A stretch of DNA of 64,000 bases from Mucilaginibacter kameinonensis. GTDB lineage: Bacteria > Bacteroidota > Bacteroidia > Sphingobacteriales > Sphingobacteriaceae. Below, piece by piece: positions 43,947-52,734 of the stretch. Location: the NCBI RefSeq assembly GCF_003675385.1, contig NZ_RCWZ01000002.1, positions 186,001-250,000 on the forward strand, in the 5' to 3' direction. The notes beneath the pieces are model-generated. The model did not search any database. It was not told the origin of the DNA and was given only the letters and a program-made list of their open reading frames with translations. Numbering within the stretch: the first letter of the stretch is position 1; each line of letters opens with the position of its first letter. A program made the position numbers and the translations under genes.

Positions 43947-45959
43947 CTAATTAGTCGGTGTATTTAACGGTAGCTCGAAATAGAAGGTAGACCCTTCGCC
44001 GTAGGTACTTTCAACCCAAAGCCTGCCCTGATGCCGGGTAACAATTTCCTGGCAAATGTATAAGCCGATCCCTAATCCCGACATGTGGGACGCAAGGTTC
44101 TCGACCCGGTAAAAGCGCGAGAACACACGTTCCAACTGATCTGGCTGAATGCCGATACCGAAATCCTGTACCGAGATCCTTAATTTATTATTGATAACAG
44201 CACCAGTAATGATCACTTTATCCCCCTTGGGCGAATACTTAACTGCATTCGTTACCAGATTGATGATCACCTGTTCAATGCGCTGACTGTCGGCATGAAT
44301 AATTAACCGTTCAAGGGGAAGGTTTAAAATGATCTGGTGCGATGATTCTGTCTGTTGCAGGATCTCGCGTAAATCGGTAATTGATTTTATGATATCATAA
44401 TCCGCATAGGTAAAAGGTAGTTTACCGGTTTGGATTTTGGTAACATCAAGCAAATCTGATATCAACGTAGTTAATCTGCCTACCTGTTCGAGCGCGCGGT
44501 TTGCCAGTAACTTGTTTCTATCATCAGCAGGTAAATTGCGGGCAATGATTTGCAAATACCCTTTCAGGCTGGTAACCGGCGTTTTTAACTCGTGGCTTGC
44601 CAAACCTATAAACTCATCCTTTTTTTCGTTGAGTTGTTTGATATCCTCGTATAGTTTAGCATTGTCCAGCGCCACGGAAGCCTGGGCAGCTACGGCCAAT
44701 ACAAGCTGCTCATGCTCCTTGGTAAACCTGGCTGGTTGCTCATGGCCGAAAAATAATCCGCCAATAACCTCGCCCGATTTACCCCTTACTGGGACAGCAA
44801 GGTAACTTACTACGGGCAAATGCCCTGCCGGCTTACCGAAATGAGGTGCATTTTTTCCATAACGGGGATCTTTGGTAATGTCATCCACCCGTACTGTTCC
44901 CTCTCCGCTAAAGGTGGGATGAAACACTGCGGTGTTACGAGGCATTCCAAATTTTTCAAATGCCTCACGTGGTGCGCCAGAAAGCGTAAATAACATGTAT
45001 GACTCGCCCTGTTCATTAACCAGGTTGTGAAAAAAGGCACCAAACTGCGCTCCGCACAACTGGGTAGTAGAATCGGTAACTTTTTGAAGGATACTTTGAA
45101 TATCCAGCTCTGCCGAAATAACCTGTCCTATCGAATTTAATATCTCCAGGCGTTCGGCGTACTGCTGCAGCCTGTCTTCGGCTTTTTTTTGTTTGCCTAT
45201 ATCTCGTATTATTTTTGAAGCCCCTATTACCTTGTTGGCCTTGTTCATTATTGGGGATATGGTAAGCGAAATTTGAATTTCTTCGCCGCTTTTTGTTTTG
45301 CGAATGGTTTCAAAATGTTCTATCCGCTCGTTGGCCCGTATTTTACTGATGATCAGTTCTTCCTCATCATAACGGTCTTCCGGAATCAGCGTTGTGATGT
45401 GCTTACCAATGATCTCTTCATCAGTATAGCCAAATAAGCGTTGCGCGGCATTGTTCCAGCTGGTAATTATGCCATCAAGGTTTTTGCTTACAATGGCATC
45501 TTCGGATGATTCAATGATGGAAGCCAGCATGCCTTGTTTAGCCTCGGCATTTTTTTGTTCAGTAATATCTATTAACGTATTGACCACGCCTGTAAGCTGG
45601 CCGCTTTCATCAAAAAGGGGTTTAGGGTTTGATAATATATAACTAATACTGCCGTTGGGGCGTTTGATAAGTATTTCCTGCCGTTTTACGGCTTTGCCGT
45701 ATTTTAACACTCTGGCTGTAGGAGTTTCTTCAAGATTCAGCGGTGTGCCATCAATATTAAATATCTGCCAGTTTATATACCATTTGTCTTTATTAGCTTC
45801 CGGCGTTTTACCCCAAAGCTTTACAGCAGCTTTATTAAACGAAGTTACACAGCCATGCTTATCGCAGGTATAAACGGCTACGGGCAGGTCTTCAAGCAAA
45901 TCCCAGGCTGCAATATTATTAAATGCTGCTTTTGGAGCATGTAATGGTTCTTCTCCCAT
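43947..45959 (-). CDS. PAS-PAS-GAF sensor histidine kinase
   Basis: A 670-residue cytosolic sensor kinase without transmembrane helices. Order: PAS-1 (about residues 20-130, LPVAVYTCDKHGCVTSFNKA), PAS-2 (145-260, SSEDAIVSKNLDGIITSWNN with PAC motif), GAF (about 290-430), HisKA with the phospho-acceptor His near residue 456 (FIGLASHELKTPVTSLKGYL), and HATPase with N-box NLVTNAVKYSP, G1 VQDFGIGIQP and G2 GLGIGLYICQEIV. No response regulator gene lies nearby, so it is an orphan. Confidence 0.95.
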   Translation of the reverse strand: MGEEPLHAPKAAFNNIAAWDLLEDLPVAVYTCDKHGCVTSFNKAAVKLWGKTPEANKDKWYINWQIFNIDGTPLNLEETPTARVLKYGKAVKRQEILIKRPNGSISYILSNPKPLFDESGQLTGVVNTLIDITEQKNAEAKQGMLASIIESSEDAIVSKNLDGIITSWNNAAQRLFGYTDEEIIGKHITTLIPEDRYDEEELIISKIRANERIEHFETIRKTKSGEEIQISLTISPIMNKANKVIGASKIIRDIGKQKKAEDRLQQYAERLEILNSIGQVISAELDIQSILQKVTDSTTQLCGAQFGAFFHNLVNEQGESYMLFTLSGAPREAFEKFGMPRNTAVFHPTFSGEGTVRVDDITKDPRYGKNAPHFGKPAGHLPVVSYLAVPVRGKSGEVIGGLFFGHEQPARFTKEHEQLVLAVAAQASVALDNAKLYEDIKQLNEKKDEFIGLASHELKTPVTSLKGYLQIIARNLPADDRNKLLANRALEQVGRLTTLISDLLDVTKIQTGKLPFTYADYDIIKSITDLREILQQTESSHQIILNLPLERLIIHADSQRIEQVIINLVTNAVKYSPKGDKVIITGAVINNKLRISVQDFGIGIQPDQLERVFSRFYRVENLASHMSGLGIGLYICQEIVTRHQGRLWVESTYGEGSTFYFELPLNTPTN

Positions 45960-46199
45960 GTTATTATATAATACCTCCCTTTGGTTGTATGTTGTACGAA
46001 TTTAATATTTAAATAGCCAACCTCAGGGCTTTAATCAAAAAGAAATATTTGTTATGAAAATGCGGCGAATTTTTAATTATCGCGTTACGGCAGCAATGGG
46101 CGGTTTTTGATCATAATTGCGCGGTAAAAGTGATTTTGGCTCATCGTTTTTTGTACGTTTTAGAATCGGGAACAAGTGTACCGGATTTAAGTTTGGTAC
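45960..46199. other. Kinase-proximal part of the kinase/lysine-transaminase gap
   Basis: About 240 nt of AT-rich sequence with no ORF and no exact -7 box on either strand (a one-mismatch TACGTTTT is at about 46154). The hairpins that follow it could terminate an unannotated transcript. Confidence 0.3.
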
Positions 46200-46234
46200 A
46201 AAAAGTAACTTTAAACAATTTAAAGTTACTTTTT
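46200..46234. terminator. Perfect 16-bp hairpin upstream of lat
   Basis: AAAAAGTAACTTTAAA, loop CAA, TTTAAAGTTACTTTTT. The form is that of a bidirectional intrinsic terminator although the flanking genes diverge. Confidence 0.55.
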
Positions 46235-46247
46235 GGTCAATCGGTTC

Positions 46248-46282
46248 AAAAACCGCTTAAATTTTGATTTTAGGCGGTTTTT
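46248..46282. terminator. Second terminator-like hairpin upstream of lat
   Basis: AAAAACCGCTTAAA pairs with TTTAGGCGGTTTTT (one mismatch). It ends three bases before the lat -7 box, so it also covers the -33 region. Confidence 0.5.
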
Positions 46283-46284
46283 GC

Positions 46285-46292
46285 TAAATTTG
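46285..46292 (+). promoter_or_regulatory. -7 box TAAATTTG before lat
   Basis: Exact TAnnTTTG match 17 nt before the ATG at 46310. Confidence 0.55.
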
Positions 46293-46309
46293 TAATAAAC
46301 CCAATTGAT

Positions 46310-47641
46310 ATGTACAACCTACTTGTTTCTCCGCAGAATGTCCAGGCTTCACTTCAGAAGCATGTACTGGCCGATGGCTTCGACCTCACTTTTGATATGG
46401 AAAAAAGTAAGGGTGTTTATATTTATGACGCAAAATATAACCGTACACTGCTTGACTTTTTTACCTGTTTCGCTTCGGTGCCTTTGGGCTATAATCATCC
46501 CAAAATGCTGAATGACGAGGAGTTTAAGAAAAACCTGATGCTTGCAGCTTTAACTAATCCTTCAAACTCAGATATATATACAACCCAATACGCTCAGTTT
46601 GTTGAAACCTTCGATAGGATTGGTATTCCCGAATATTTGCCACATGCTTTTTTTATAGCAGGCGGCTCATTGGCCATTGAAAACGCATTAAAAGTGGCTA
46701 TGGACTGGAAAGTGCAGAAGAATTTTGCCAGGGGATACACTAAGGAAAAAGGATTTAAAGTATTGCATTTTGAACATGCTTTTCATGGGCGTTCGGGCTA
46801 CACGTTAAGCCTCACCAATACAGTGCCTAATAAAACCAAATGGTTTGCCAAGTTTGACTGGCCGCGGGTATCTGTACCTTATATCAATTTCCCCTACAGC
46901 GATGCCAATCACGAAGATCTGTTAAGGCGCGAACAATTATCAGTAGCTCAGATCAGGCAGGCATTTGAGGATAATAAGGATGATATATGTGCTATAATAA
47001 TTGAACCCGTACAATCAGAAGGGGGAGATAATCACGTGCGTAAAGAGTTTTTAGAAAAGCTGCGCGAACTCGCCGATGAATATGAGGCATTGCTGGTATA
47101 TGATGAGGTGCAAACAGGTGTGGGGCTAACTGGCAAATTTTGGTGCCATGAACACTTTGGTGAAAAAGCACGCCCCGATATTATTGCTTTTGGCAAAAAG
47201 ATGCAGGTTTGCGGTATATTGGCCAGCCGTCGTATTGATGAGGTTGAGGATAACGTATTTAAGGTATCGTCACGTATAAACTCAACCTGGGGAGGTAGTT
47301 TGGTTGATATGGTACGCTCATCAAAAATAATGGAGATTATTGAGGAAGATAACCTTTGTGATAACGCTGCATTGATGGGCGAATACCTGCAAAACGGCTT
47401 AAGCGAAATTGCCGGGCGGCACCCTGTTGTAAGTAATGTGCGTGGAAAAGGGCTGCTTACAGCCTTTGATTTTCCGGACAAAACCATAAGAGATAATTTT
47501 ATTAAAAGAGGTTTTGAGAATAATATTATGTACCTTGGCTGTGGCGAAAGGAGCGTACGTTTCCGCCCTGCGCTGATCATTGAAAAAAGCCATATTGATA
47601 CCGGTCTTGAAATGCTTGAACAGCTTTCGGCCACTTTTTAA
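46310..47641 (+). CDS. lat: L-lysine 6-transaminase
   Basis: A 443-residue class III PLP aminotransferase that moves the epsilon-amino group of lysine to 2-oxoglutarate, giving aminoadipate semialdehyde. The sequence is of the Lat type: HVLADGFDLTFDMEKSKGVY, DFFTCFASVPLGYNHPKM, HAFHGRSGYTLSLTNT and VYDEVQTGVGLTGKFWCHEH. The PLP lysine is in AFGKKMQVCG (K296 or K297). Expected partner dehydrogenase genes are not adjacent. It has its own promoter box with two hairpins directly upstream. Confidence 0.93.
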   Translation: MYNLLVSPQNVQASLQKHVLADGFDLTFDMEKSKGVYIYDAKYNRTLLDFFTCFASVPLGYNHPKMLNDEEFKKNLMLAALTNPSNSDIYTTQYAQFVETFDRIGIPEYLPHAFFIAGGSLAIENALKVAMDWKVQKNFARGYTKEKGFKVLHFEHAFHGRSGYTLSLTNTVPNKTKWFAKFDWPRVSVPYINFPYSDANHEDLLRREQLSVAQIRQAFEDNKDDICAIIIEPVQSEGGDNHVRKEFLEKLRELADEYEALLVYDEVQTGVGLTGKFWCHEHFGEKARPDIIAFGKKMQVCGILASRRIDEVEDNVFKVSSRINSTWGGSLVDMVRSSKIMEIIEEDNLCDNAALMGEYLQNGLSEIAGRHPVVSNVRGKGLLTAFDFPDKTIRDNFIKRGFENNIMYLGCGERSVRFRPALIIEKSHIDTGLEMLEQLSATF

Positions 47642-47816
47642 CAAATAGGTAAAGAAGATCAATACCGGCTACAGCTAAATCCTGCTCATGAAACGTGTGG
47701 AATTAACTAATATTTAATAAGGTAAAAACAACATCTATTATTTGTAAAAGGAAAAACATATTAATATACGCTACTTTTTTTCCAAAATAGGCCATATTTT
47801 TTGTTATTATTCCGAT
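47642..47816. other. Gap between lat and the 145-residue hypothetical gene
   Basis: About 175 nt, AT-rich; no ORF, hairpin or repeat that I can support. The promoter box of the next gene closes it. Confidence 0.4.
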
Positions 47817-47824
47817 TAGATTTG
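47817..47824 (+). promoter_or_regulatory. -7 box TAGATTTG before hypothetical gene 47865
   Basis: Exact TAnnTTTG match 40 nt before the ATG. Confidence 0.5.
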
Positions 47825-47864
47825 TTGCAACCCTATTAAAGTAACTCAGTTCTATTCAATCACC

Positions 47865-48302
47865 ATGAGCAAACACATAGAGAAATTAAAGAAGCAACTG
47901 GTTGAAGTAGCCGAGGTTGTAAATTCATTCAAATCTGAAGCTGTACAGGTTCGAATAATTGACCGTTTACTGGAAGTAATGATCGAGTCGGAGAAGGTAG
48001 ATGCCGAAGGTGTTGAAATGTTTGGTAAAAAAGCAAGGAAATTACGTATTGAGGATGAAGGTGGTGCTATAGCGGGACGTAAGAAACCGGGTGCTACCAA
48101 AATACTTAATCAATTATTAAATACCGATTTCTTTGATAGTCAGCGTTCTATATCATCTATTGCCAATTACTGTAAGGATCAGTATGACTCTGATTTTAAA
48201 ACATCTGAACTTTCAGGTATCCTTTTAAAATTAGCTAATGAAAACAAGCTGAGAAGAGAGCGAAGCAATGAGAATAACCGCTTTGAATACATCAGGGCTT
48301 AA
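47865..48302 (+). CDS. Hypothetical protein, possible winged-helix DNA-binding protein
   Basis: A 145-residue soluble, highly charged protein that I do not recognise. N-terminal half (residues 1-60) is helical and coiled-coil-like (SKHIEKLKKQLVEVAEVVNS). A basic hinge GRKKPGATK near residues 71-79 joins it to a C-terminal part (about 80-145) whose order of helices and final strand pair (ISSIANYCKDQYDSDFKTSE, LSGILLKLANENKLRRER, NNRFEYIRA) looks like a winged helix. It has its own promoter box and terminator, so it is an independent gene. Function unknown; DNA binding is inference. Confidence 0.75.
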   Translation: MSKHIEKLKKQLVEVAEVVNSFKSEAVQVRIIDRLLEVMIESEKVDAEGVEMFGKKARKLRIEDEGGAIAGRKKPGATKILNQLLNTDFFDSQRSISSIANYCKDQYDSDFKTSELSGILLKLANENKLRRERSNENNRFEYIRA

Positions 48303-48325
48303 GTATTGCTCATATTAAAGTTAAT

Positions 48326-48359
48326 AAAAAAGGAGTCTGAAAAATCAGGCTCCTTTTTT
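48326..48359 (+). terminator. Intrinsic terminator after hypothetical gene 47865
   Basis: AAAAAAGGAGTCTGA and TCAGGCTCCTTTTTT pair over 15 bp (one G-T) around AAAA; A and T runs on both sides could serve bshB1 on the other strand too. Confidence 0.8.
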
Positions 48360-48403
48360 ATTAGTATAGATTTAATTATGTATAATCTATAGTTAATATT
48401 ATA

Positions 48404-49129
48404 TTATTTAAGGTTAAATAAATTATCCACCCCTAAAATTTTTCTGCTGGTGAAACCTTCGGCGTATTTTGCCCCGATGCTTTTGCCAAACTCACGTGCT
48501 CTGCCTGTAACTATTTCAATAAAATCGGGTGTTGAAATATAGGTTTGTGGCTCACCTTCCCAGCTTGGGTTATGAAACTGCGATCCGTAAGCATAAATAC
48601 TCTCTATTTTTTTATCCCAATATCCGGTTACGTCAATTAATATATCAGGAGTAATATAATTGTCCTGTATAAAATGAAGTACCATACCTGGTCGCCATGC
48701 TTCTTGTGCTATACCTTCGGCATCAAATGTTTCTATTTTACGGAGGCCTGCTAAAAATGCCGAAGTTTCAACAAGTTCATTGGCACGGCCATGGTCTGGA
48801 TGACGGTCATGGTAAGCGTTGGTTATTACAATTGAAGGGCGAAATTTGCGGATAGCTTCAATAACTTTTACCTGGTGCTCGCGTGTGTTTTCAAAAAAGG
48901 CATCGGGCAAACCCAGGTTTTCGCGTACGGCTAAACCCAATATTTCGGCAGCGGCAGCAGCTTCCTGTTTACGGATCTCGGCCGAGCCACGGGTGCCCAG
49001 TTCGCCGCGGGTAAGGTCAACAATACCAACTTTATAACCAAGGGCAATATGTTTTGCAATTGTACCGGAGCAACCTAACTCAGCATCGTCGGGATGTACC
49101 GATAAAACTAATATATCTAATTTTAGCAT
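48404..49129 (-). CDS. bshB1: Bacillithiol biosynthesis deacetylase BshB1
   Basis: A 241-residue zinc LmbE-like deacetylase that removes acetyl from GlcNAc-malate in bacillithiol synthesis. Motifs: DILVLSVHPDDAELGCSGTI (AHPDDxE type zinc site), VDLTRGELGTRGSAEIRKQE and ITNAYHDRHPDHGRANELV (third ligand His), with the C-terminal AEGFTSRKILGVDNLF diagnostic of BshB1. I start at ATG 49129; a TTG two codons earlier lies inside a promoter-like box. It follows a glutathione-peroxidase-type gene by 14 nt. Confidence 0.94.
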   Translation of the reverse strand: MLKLDILVLSVHPDDAELGCSGTIAKHIALGYKVGIVDLTRGELGTRGSAEIRKQEAAAAAEILGLAVRENLGLPDAFFENTREHQVKVIEAIRKFRPSIVITNAYHDRHPDHGRANELVETSAFLAGLRKIETFDAEGIAQEAWRPGMVLHFIQDNYITPDILIDVTGYWDKKIESIYAYGSQFHNPSWEGEPQTYISTPDFIEIVTGRAREFGKSIGAKYAEGFTSRKILGVDNLFNLK

Positions 49130-49132
49130 GCG

Positions 49133-49140
49133 CAAAAATA
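49133..49140 (-). promoter_or_regulatory. -7 box TATTTTTG immediately before bshB1
   Basis: Minus-strand TAnnTTTG match, 3 nt from the ATG and just after the stop of the upstream peroxidase gene. It may give bshB1 an extra, leaderless transcript. Confidence 0.45.
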
Positions 49141-49142
49141 AT

Positions 49143-49649
49143 CTATTGGTTAGACGCCGTTGTCAACAGGCGGTCAATCTTTCGCCTCACTTTTGATGAG
49201 TTTGGTTTGGTGAAAGGGTAGTAGAAATCAACTACATGGCCGTTCCTATCTATTAAATATTTGTGAAAATTCCAGCGTGGCGCTGAGCCTACATTTCCAT
49301 TTTCCTTTTTATCTGCCAGGAATTTATACAGTGGATCGGCATAAGAGCCACGCACCCTTATTTTTTGAAAGATGGGATAATTTGCTCCAAAGTTTTCGCA
49401 GAAAACCGCGATAGCCTCGCCATCTAAAGGCTCCTGGCCACCAAAATCATTTGAGGGAAATGCAAGAATTTCAAAATCCTTACCGGCAAGTTCGGCTTTT
49501 AAAGTAGCAAGTTCTTTTAATTGCGGAGTGAAGCCGCATTGTGAAGCTGTGTTTACAATAAAAAGGACTTTGTTTTTATATTCGGAAAGACTGATCTCTT
49601 CACCGTTTAACTTGTGAATGTTAAACTGGTAAATACTTTTATTATCCAT
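49143..49649 (-). CDS. Glutathione-peroxidase-family thiol peroxidase
   Basis: A 168-residue peroxidase of the GPx/BsaA family. The peroxidatic cysteine is in FIVNTASQCGFTPQLKELAT; the other signature FPSNDFGGQEPLDGEAIAVF and WNFHKYLIDRNG complete the family pattern. Here Cys replaces selenocysteine, and such enzymes generally use thioredoxin. Being next to bshB1 suggests a thiol-redox unit. It starts 4 nt after the DUF4294 gene ends. Confidence 0.93.
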   Translation of the reverse strand: MDNKSIYQFNIHKLNGEEISLSEYKNKVLFIVNTASQCGFTPQLKELATLKAELAGKDFEILAFPSNDFGGQEPLDGEAIAVFCENFGANYPIFQKIRVRGSYADPLYKFLADKKENGNVGSAPRWNFHKYLIDRNGHVVDFYYPFTKPNSSKVRRKIDRLLTTASNQ

Positions 49650-49653
49650 TAAA

Positions 49654-50268
49654 CTAATTGCTGTATGAATTATATCCGGCCTGGTTTAAAATGGCCTCGA
49701 TATCCTTCTGTTCCTCAGGGTCGTAAGTTTCTTTAAGATTATGGCCAAATATGCTGGCGACCGACTGGAACATGAAAGCCTTAAAGCCGCCCTTTAATTC
49801 CTTAATCATGGCAAAGCTGGTTTGCCCGGTTTCGCGGTCAATAAGTTTAATTAAAACCTCTCCCTGACTAATTGTCAGGTTTTTTATTTCCTTGTTAAAA
49901 AGGTTTTTGATTTCACCCTCGCAGGTGCTCACTAATTCTTTTTGTTTTTTCCTGTCGGCGGTAACAGCCAGGTCGCGTTGTAACTGACGGTACCTTTGCC
50001 CTGCAAAACGTGCATAAGGCAACACTTTCATTACATTATAGCGCAAACGGCGATAGTTTTGCCTGTCGGCCTCGCTGGCAAAAATACGGGTATCAACTAT
50101 CTTAACTTCGGGTTCAACTATCCACGGCACAAGTTCACCGTCAAGGTTGGTCATGGCTGTTCTGATGGTATCATTTTTGCCAAGCTGTACTGGAGCAGGA
50201 GTAACTGTTTGGGCCTTTGCAGCACCCATCAAGCAACATAACAGTAACAGAGAACCAATAAATTTCAT
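49654..50268 (-). CDS. DUF4294 family exported protein
   Basis: A 204-residue protein with signal peptide MKFIGSLLLLCCLMGAAKA. The mature domain has the DUF4294 pattern: LDGELVPWIVEPEVKIVDTR, YRRLRYNVMKVLPYARFAGQ, RYRQLQRDLAVTADRKKQKE and LVKLIDRETGQTSFAMIKEL (here LIKLIDRETGQTSFAMIKEL). Function unknown; the family is largely restricted to Bacteroidota. It is first of the DUF4294-gpx-bshB1 row and divergent from rel/spoT. Confidence 0.88.
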   Translation of the reverse strand: MKFIGSLLLLCCLMGAAKAQTVTPAPVQLGKNDTIRTAMTNLDGELVPWIVEPEVKIVDTRIFASEADRQNYRRLRYNVMKVLPYARFAGQRYRQLQRDLAVTADRKKQKELVSTCEGEIKNLFNKEIKNLTISQGEVLIKLIDRETGQTSFAMIKELKGGFKAFMFQSVASIFGHNLKETYDPEEQKDIEAILNQAGYNSYSN

Positions 50269-50377
50269 ATTTTTACTTAATACAAAAATAATGTAATTTT
50301 TTTTGGTATTTTACTAATACCTGCAATAATATTTATTTGCTGCATGTTTATGATTAGATACCGCTAATACCCCGTAC

Positions 50378-52600
50378 ATGAAAGACTTAGTGATTGACCT
50401 GGAAGCCGAGAAGAACGAGATACTAAAAAGATACCGTGCCCTGCTGCGTGCCTGTAAATCAACCCTGCAAAAGGGCGATAAACGCATGATACGCAAGGCA
50501 TTTGATATGGCCCTTGAAAGCCACAAGGATATGCGCCGTAAAAGCGGTGAACCCTATATATATCACCCTATTGCAGTAGCCCAAATAGCCGCCGAAGAAA
50601 TTGGCCTGGGTACAACATCGATAGTGTGCGCCCTGCTGCATGATGTGGTTGAGGATACCAACATGACGCTTGATGAAATTGAGATGGAGTTTGGTAAAAA
50701 GGTTGCTAAAATTATTGATGGCCTTACCAAAATATCAGGCGTATTTGATACCAACAGCTCATTGCAGGCCGAAAACTTCCGTAAAATGCTGCTTACCCTT
50801 GCCGATGACGTAAGGGTAATCCTGATCAAGCTTGCCGACAGGCTGCATAACATGCGTACCATGGAGTTTATGCCGAGGGACAAGCAGCTTAAATTATCGT
50901 CAGAAACAGTATATCTGTATGCACCCCTGGCACACCGTCTGGGCTTATACGCTATAAAATCTGAACTGGAAGATCTATCCATGAAATATATGGAACGCGA
51001 AACCTATCAGTTCATCAAAAATAAGCTGAACGAGAAAAAGGCCGAACGTGAGCGTTTTATCCGTGATTTTATTGAACCTATCAATAAATCATTACAAAGC
51101 CAGGGACTTGAGGCCGATGTATTTGGCAGGCCGAAATCTATCCATTCTATCTGGAATAAAATGAAGAAGAAATCGATACCTTTTGAAGAGGTGTATGATC
51201 TTTTCGCCATTCGCATCATTTTGGATAGTGCGCCTGAACATGAAAAGGCTGATTGCTGGAAAGCTTACTCTATAGTAACCGATCAGTACCGTCCAAATCC
51301 CGACAGGTTGCGTGACTGGATCTCATCGCCTAAGGCTAACGGTTATGAATCGTTGCATACTACAGTGATGGGACCGCGCGGCCAATGGGTAGAAGTACAG
51401 ATCCGTACCAAGCGCATGAACGAGATTGCTGAAAAGGGTTTTGCCGCGCACTGGAAATACAAGGAAGCCAGCACCGACAGCGGGCTTGATCAATGGGTAA
51501 CCAAAGTGCGTGAAATGCTTAAAAATCCGGATACCAACGCGCTCGACTTTATCGACGACTTTAAAATGAACCTCTTCAGCGATGAGATCTTCATTTTTAC
51601 GCCTAAAGGCGCGCTGATCCAGTTACCTTTAAATGCTACAGCGCTTGACTTCGCTTTTGAGATCCACACCGATGTGGGCGCAAGCTGTATTGGTGCTAAA
51701 GTAAACCATAAACTGGTGCCACTAAGTTATAAACTGCAAAACGGCGACCAGGTGGAGATCATCACATCAAGCAAGCAAACTCCTAAAGAAGACTGGCTTA
51801 ATTTTGTGGTTACTGCAAAGGCTAAAGCCAAGATCAAATCAGCTTTAAAAGAAGAAAAACGCAAAATTGCCGAGGACGGTAAAGAGATCCTGGAGCGTAA
51901 AATGAAATCGCTCAAGATAACTTATAACTCTGAAAATCTGCAAAAGATAGCTTACTTTTTTAAGCTGCAGGCCACCCAGGACCTTTTTTACAATGTTGCC
52001 AAGGGCATTCTTGATATGAAGGACCTGAAAGAATATCAGGCCTCAGAAAAAATAATTGAAAGCAAACCACAGGATAAAATAGATCAGGAACAGGTTCAAA
52101 ATCTTATCAAAAATATCAAAGCCAAAGATAGCGACATATTGCTCATTGGCGAGGATATGCAAAAGATAGACTATAAACTGGCCAACTGTTGTAATCCTAT
52201 CCCTGGCGATGATGTTTTTGGTTTTGTTACCGTGAGCGACGGCATCAAGATCCATCGTACCAATTGCCCTAATGCTGCCAAACTAATGGCAAATTATGGC
52301 TACAGGATAGTAAAAGCCCGCTGGACAAACCAGCAGGAACTTGCCTTCCTTACAGGTTTACGTATCACCGGTATTGATGAGGTAGGGTTGATTAACAAGC
52401 TTACCACGGTAATATCAAACGATTTTAAAATAAATATCAGGTCTATTACAGTTGACAGTGATAATGGTATATTTGAAGGGTCGCTGATGTTATATGTTAA
52501 TGACACCAGCCACCTTGACACCCTGATTAAAAACCTAAAACAAGTAAAAGGCGTAACCGCGGTTAACCGTTTTGATTCGGCAATCGAGAAAGCATCTTGA
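50378..52600 (+). CDS. Bifunctional (p)ppGpp synthetase/hydrolase (Rel/SpoT)
   Basis: A 740-residue RSH protein that makes and degrades the stringent alarmone (p)ppGpp. Hydrolase domain with HD pair at H88-D89 (CALLHDVVEDTNMTLDEIE); synthetase domain with KSIHSIWNKMKKKSIPFEE and YESLHTTVMGPRGQWVEVQI; TGS domain starting near FIFTPKGALIQLPLNATALD; zinc-finger/CC region NCCNPIPGDDVFGFVT; and C-terminal ACT domain. Both catalytic motifs look intact. It is the single long RSH in this window. Confidence 0.97.
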   Translation: MKDLVIDLEAEKNEILKRYRALLRACKSTLQKGDKRMIRKAFDMALESHKDMRRKSGEPYIYHPIAVAQIAAEEIGLGTTSIVCALLHDVVEDTNMTLDEIEMEFGKKVAKIIDGLTKISGVFDTNSSLQAENFRKMLLTLADDVRVILIKLADRLHNMRTMEFMPRDKQLKLSSETVYLYAPLAHRLGLYAIKSELEDLSMKYMERETYQFIKNKLNEKKAERERFIRDFIEPINKSLQSQGLEADVFGRPKSIHSIWNKMKKKSIPFEEVYDLFAIRIILDSAPEHEKADCWKAYSIVTDQYRPNPDRLRDWISSPKANGYESLHTTVMGPRGQWVEVQIRTKRMNEIAEKGFAAHWKYKEASTDSGLDQWVTKVREMLKNPDTNALDFIDDFKMNLFSDEIFIFTPKGALIQLPLNATALDFAFEIHTDVGASCIGAKVNHKLVPLSYKLQNGDQVEIITSSKQTPKEDWLNFVVTAKAKAKIKSALKEEKRKIAEDGKEILERKMKSLKITYNSENLQKIAYFFKLQATQDLFYNVAKGILDMKDLKEYQASEKIIESKPQDKIDQEQVQNLIKNIKAKDSDILLIGEDMQKIDYKLANCCNPIPGDDVFGFVTVSDGIKIHRTNCPNAAKLMANYGYRIVKARWTNQQELAFLTGLRITGIDEVGLINKLTTVISNDFKINIRSITVDSDNGIFEGSLMLYVNDTSHLDTLIKNLKQVKGVTAVNRFDSAIEKAS

Positions 52601-52625
52601 GGTGAATTGTTGATTGAGTTGATTT

Positions 52626-52691
52626 GGTGAGTAGTTGCTTTGTGCAATGAAAGTCAACATAATCAACCATTCACATAATCAACTACTCACC
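52626..52691. repeat. Palindrome with GGTGAGTAGTTG arms before fur
   Basis: GGTGAGTAGTTG (52626-52637) and CAACTACTCACC (52680-52691) pair perfectly; the interval has several TTGATT/AATCAA words that also mirror each other. The right arm ends about 18 nt before the fur -7 box. Confidence 0.7.
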
Positions 52692-52708
52692 ACTTAACAA
52701 ATTATTAA

Positions 52709-52716
52709 TAACTTTG
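52709..52716 (+). promoter_or_regulatory. -7 box TAACTTTG before fur
   Basis: Exact TAnnTTTG match 18 nt before the ATG at 52735. Confidence 0.6.
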
Positions 52717-52734
52717 CCCCGTTAATACATCATT

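Noticed and set aside
47032..47634. Antisense 200-residue ORF within lat
   Set aside because: Fully overlaps a well-supported aminotransferase gene, Ser/Ile-rich, no recognisable motif.
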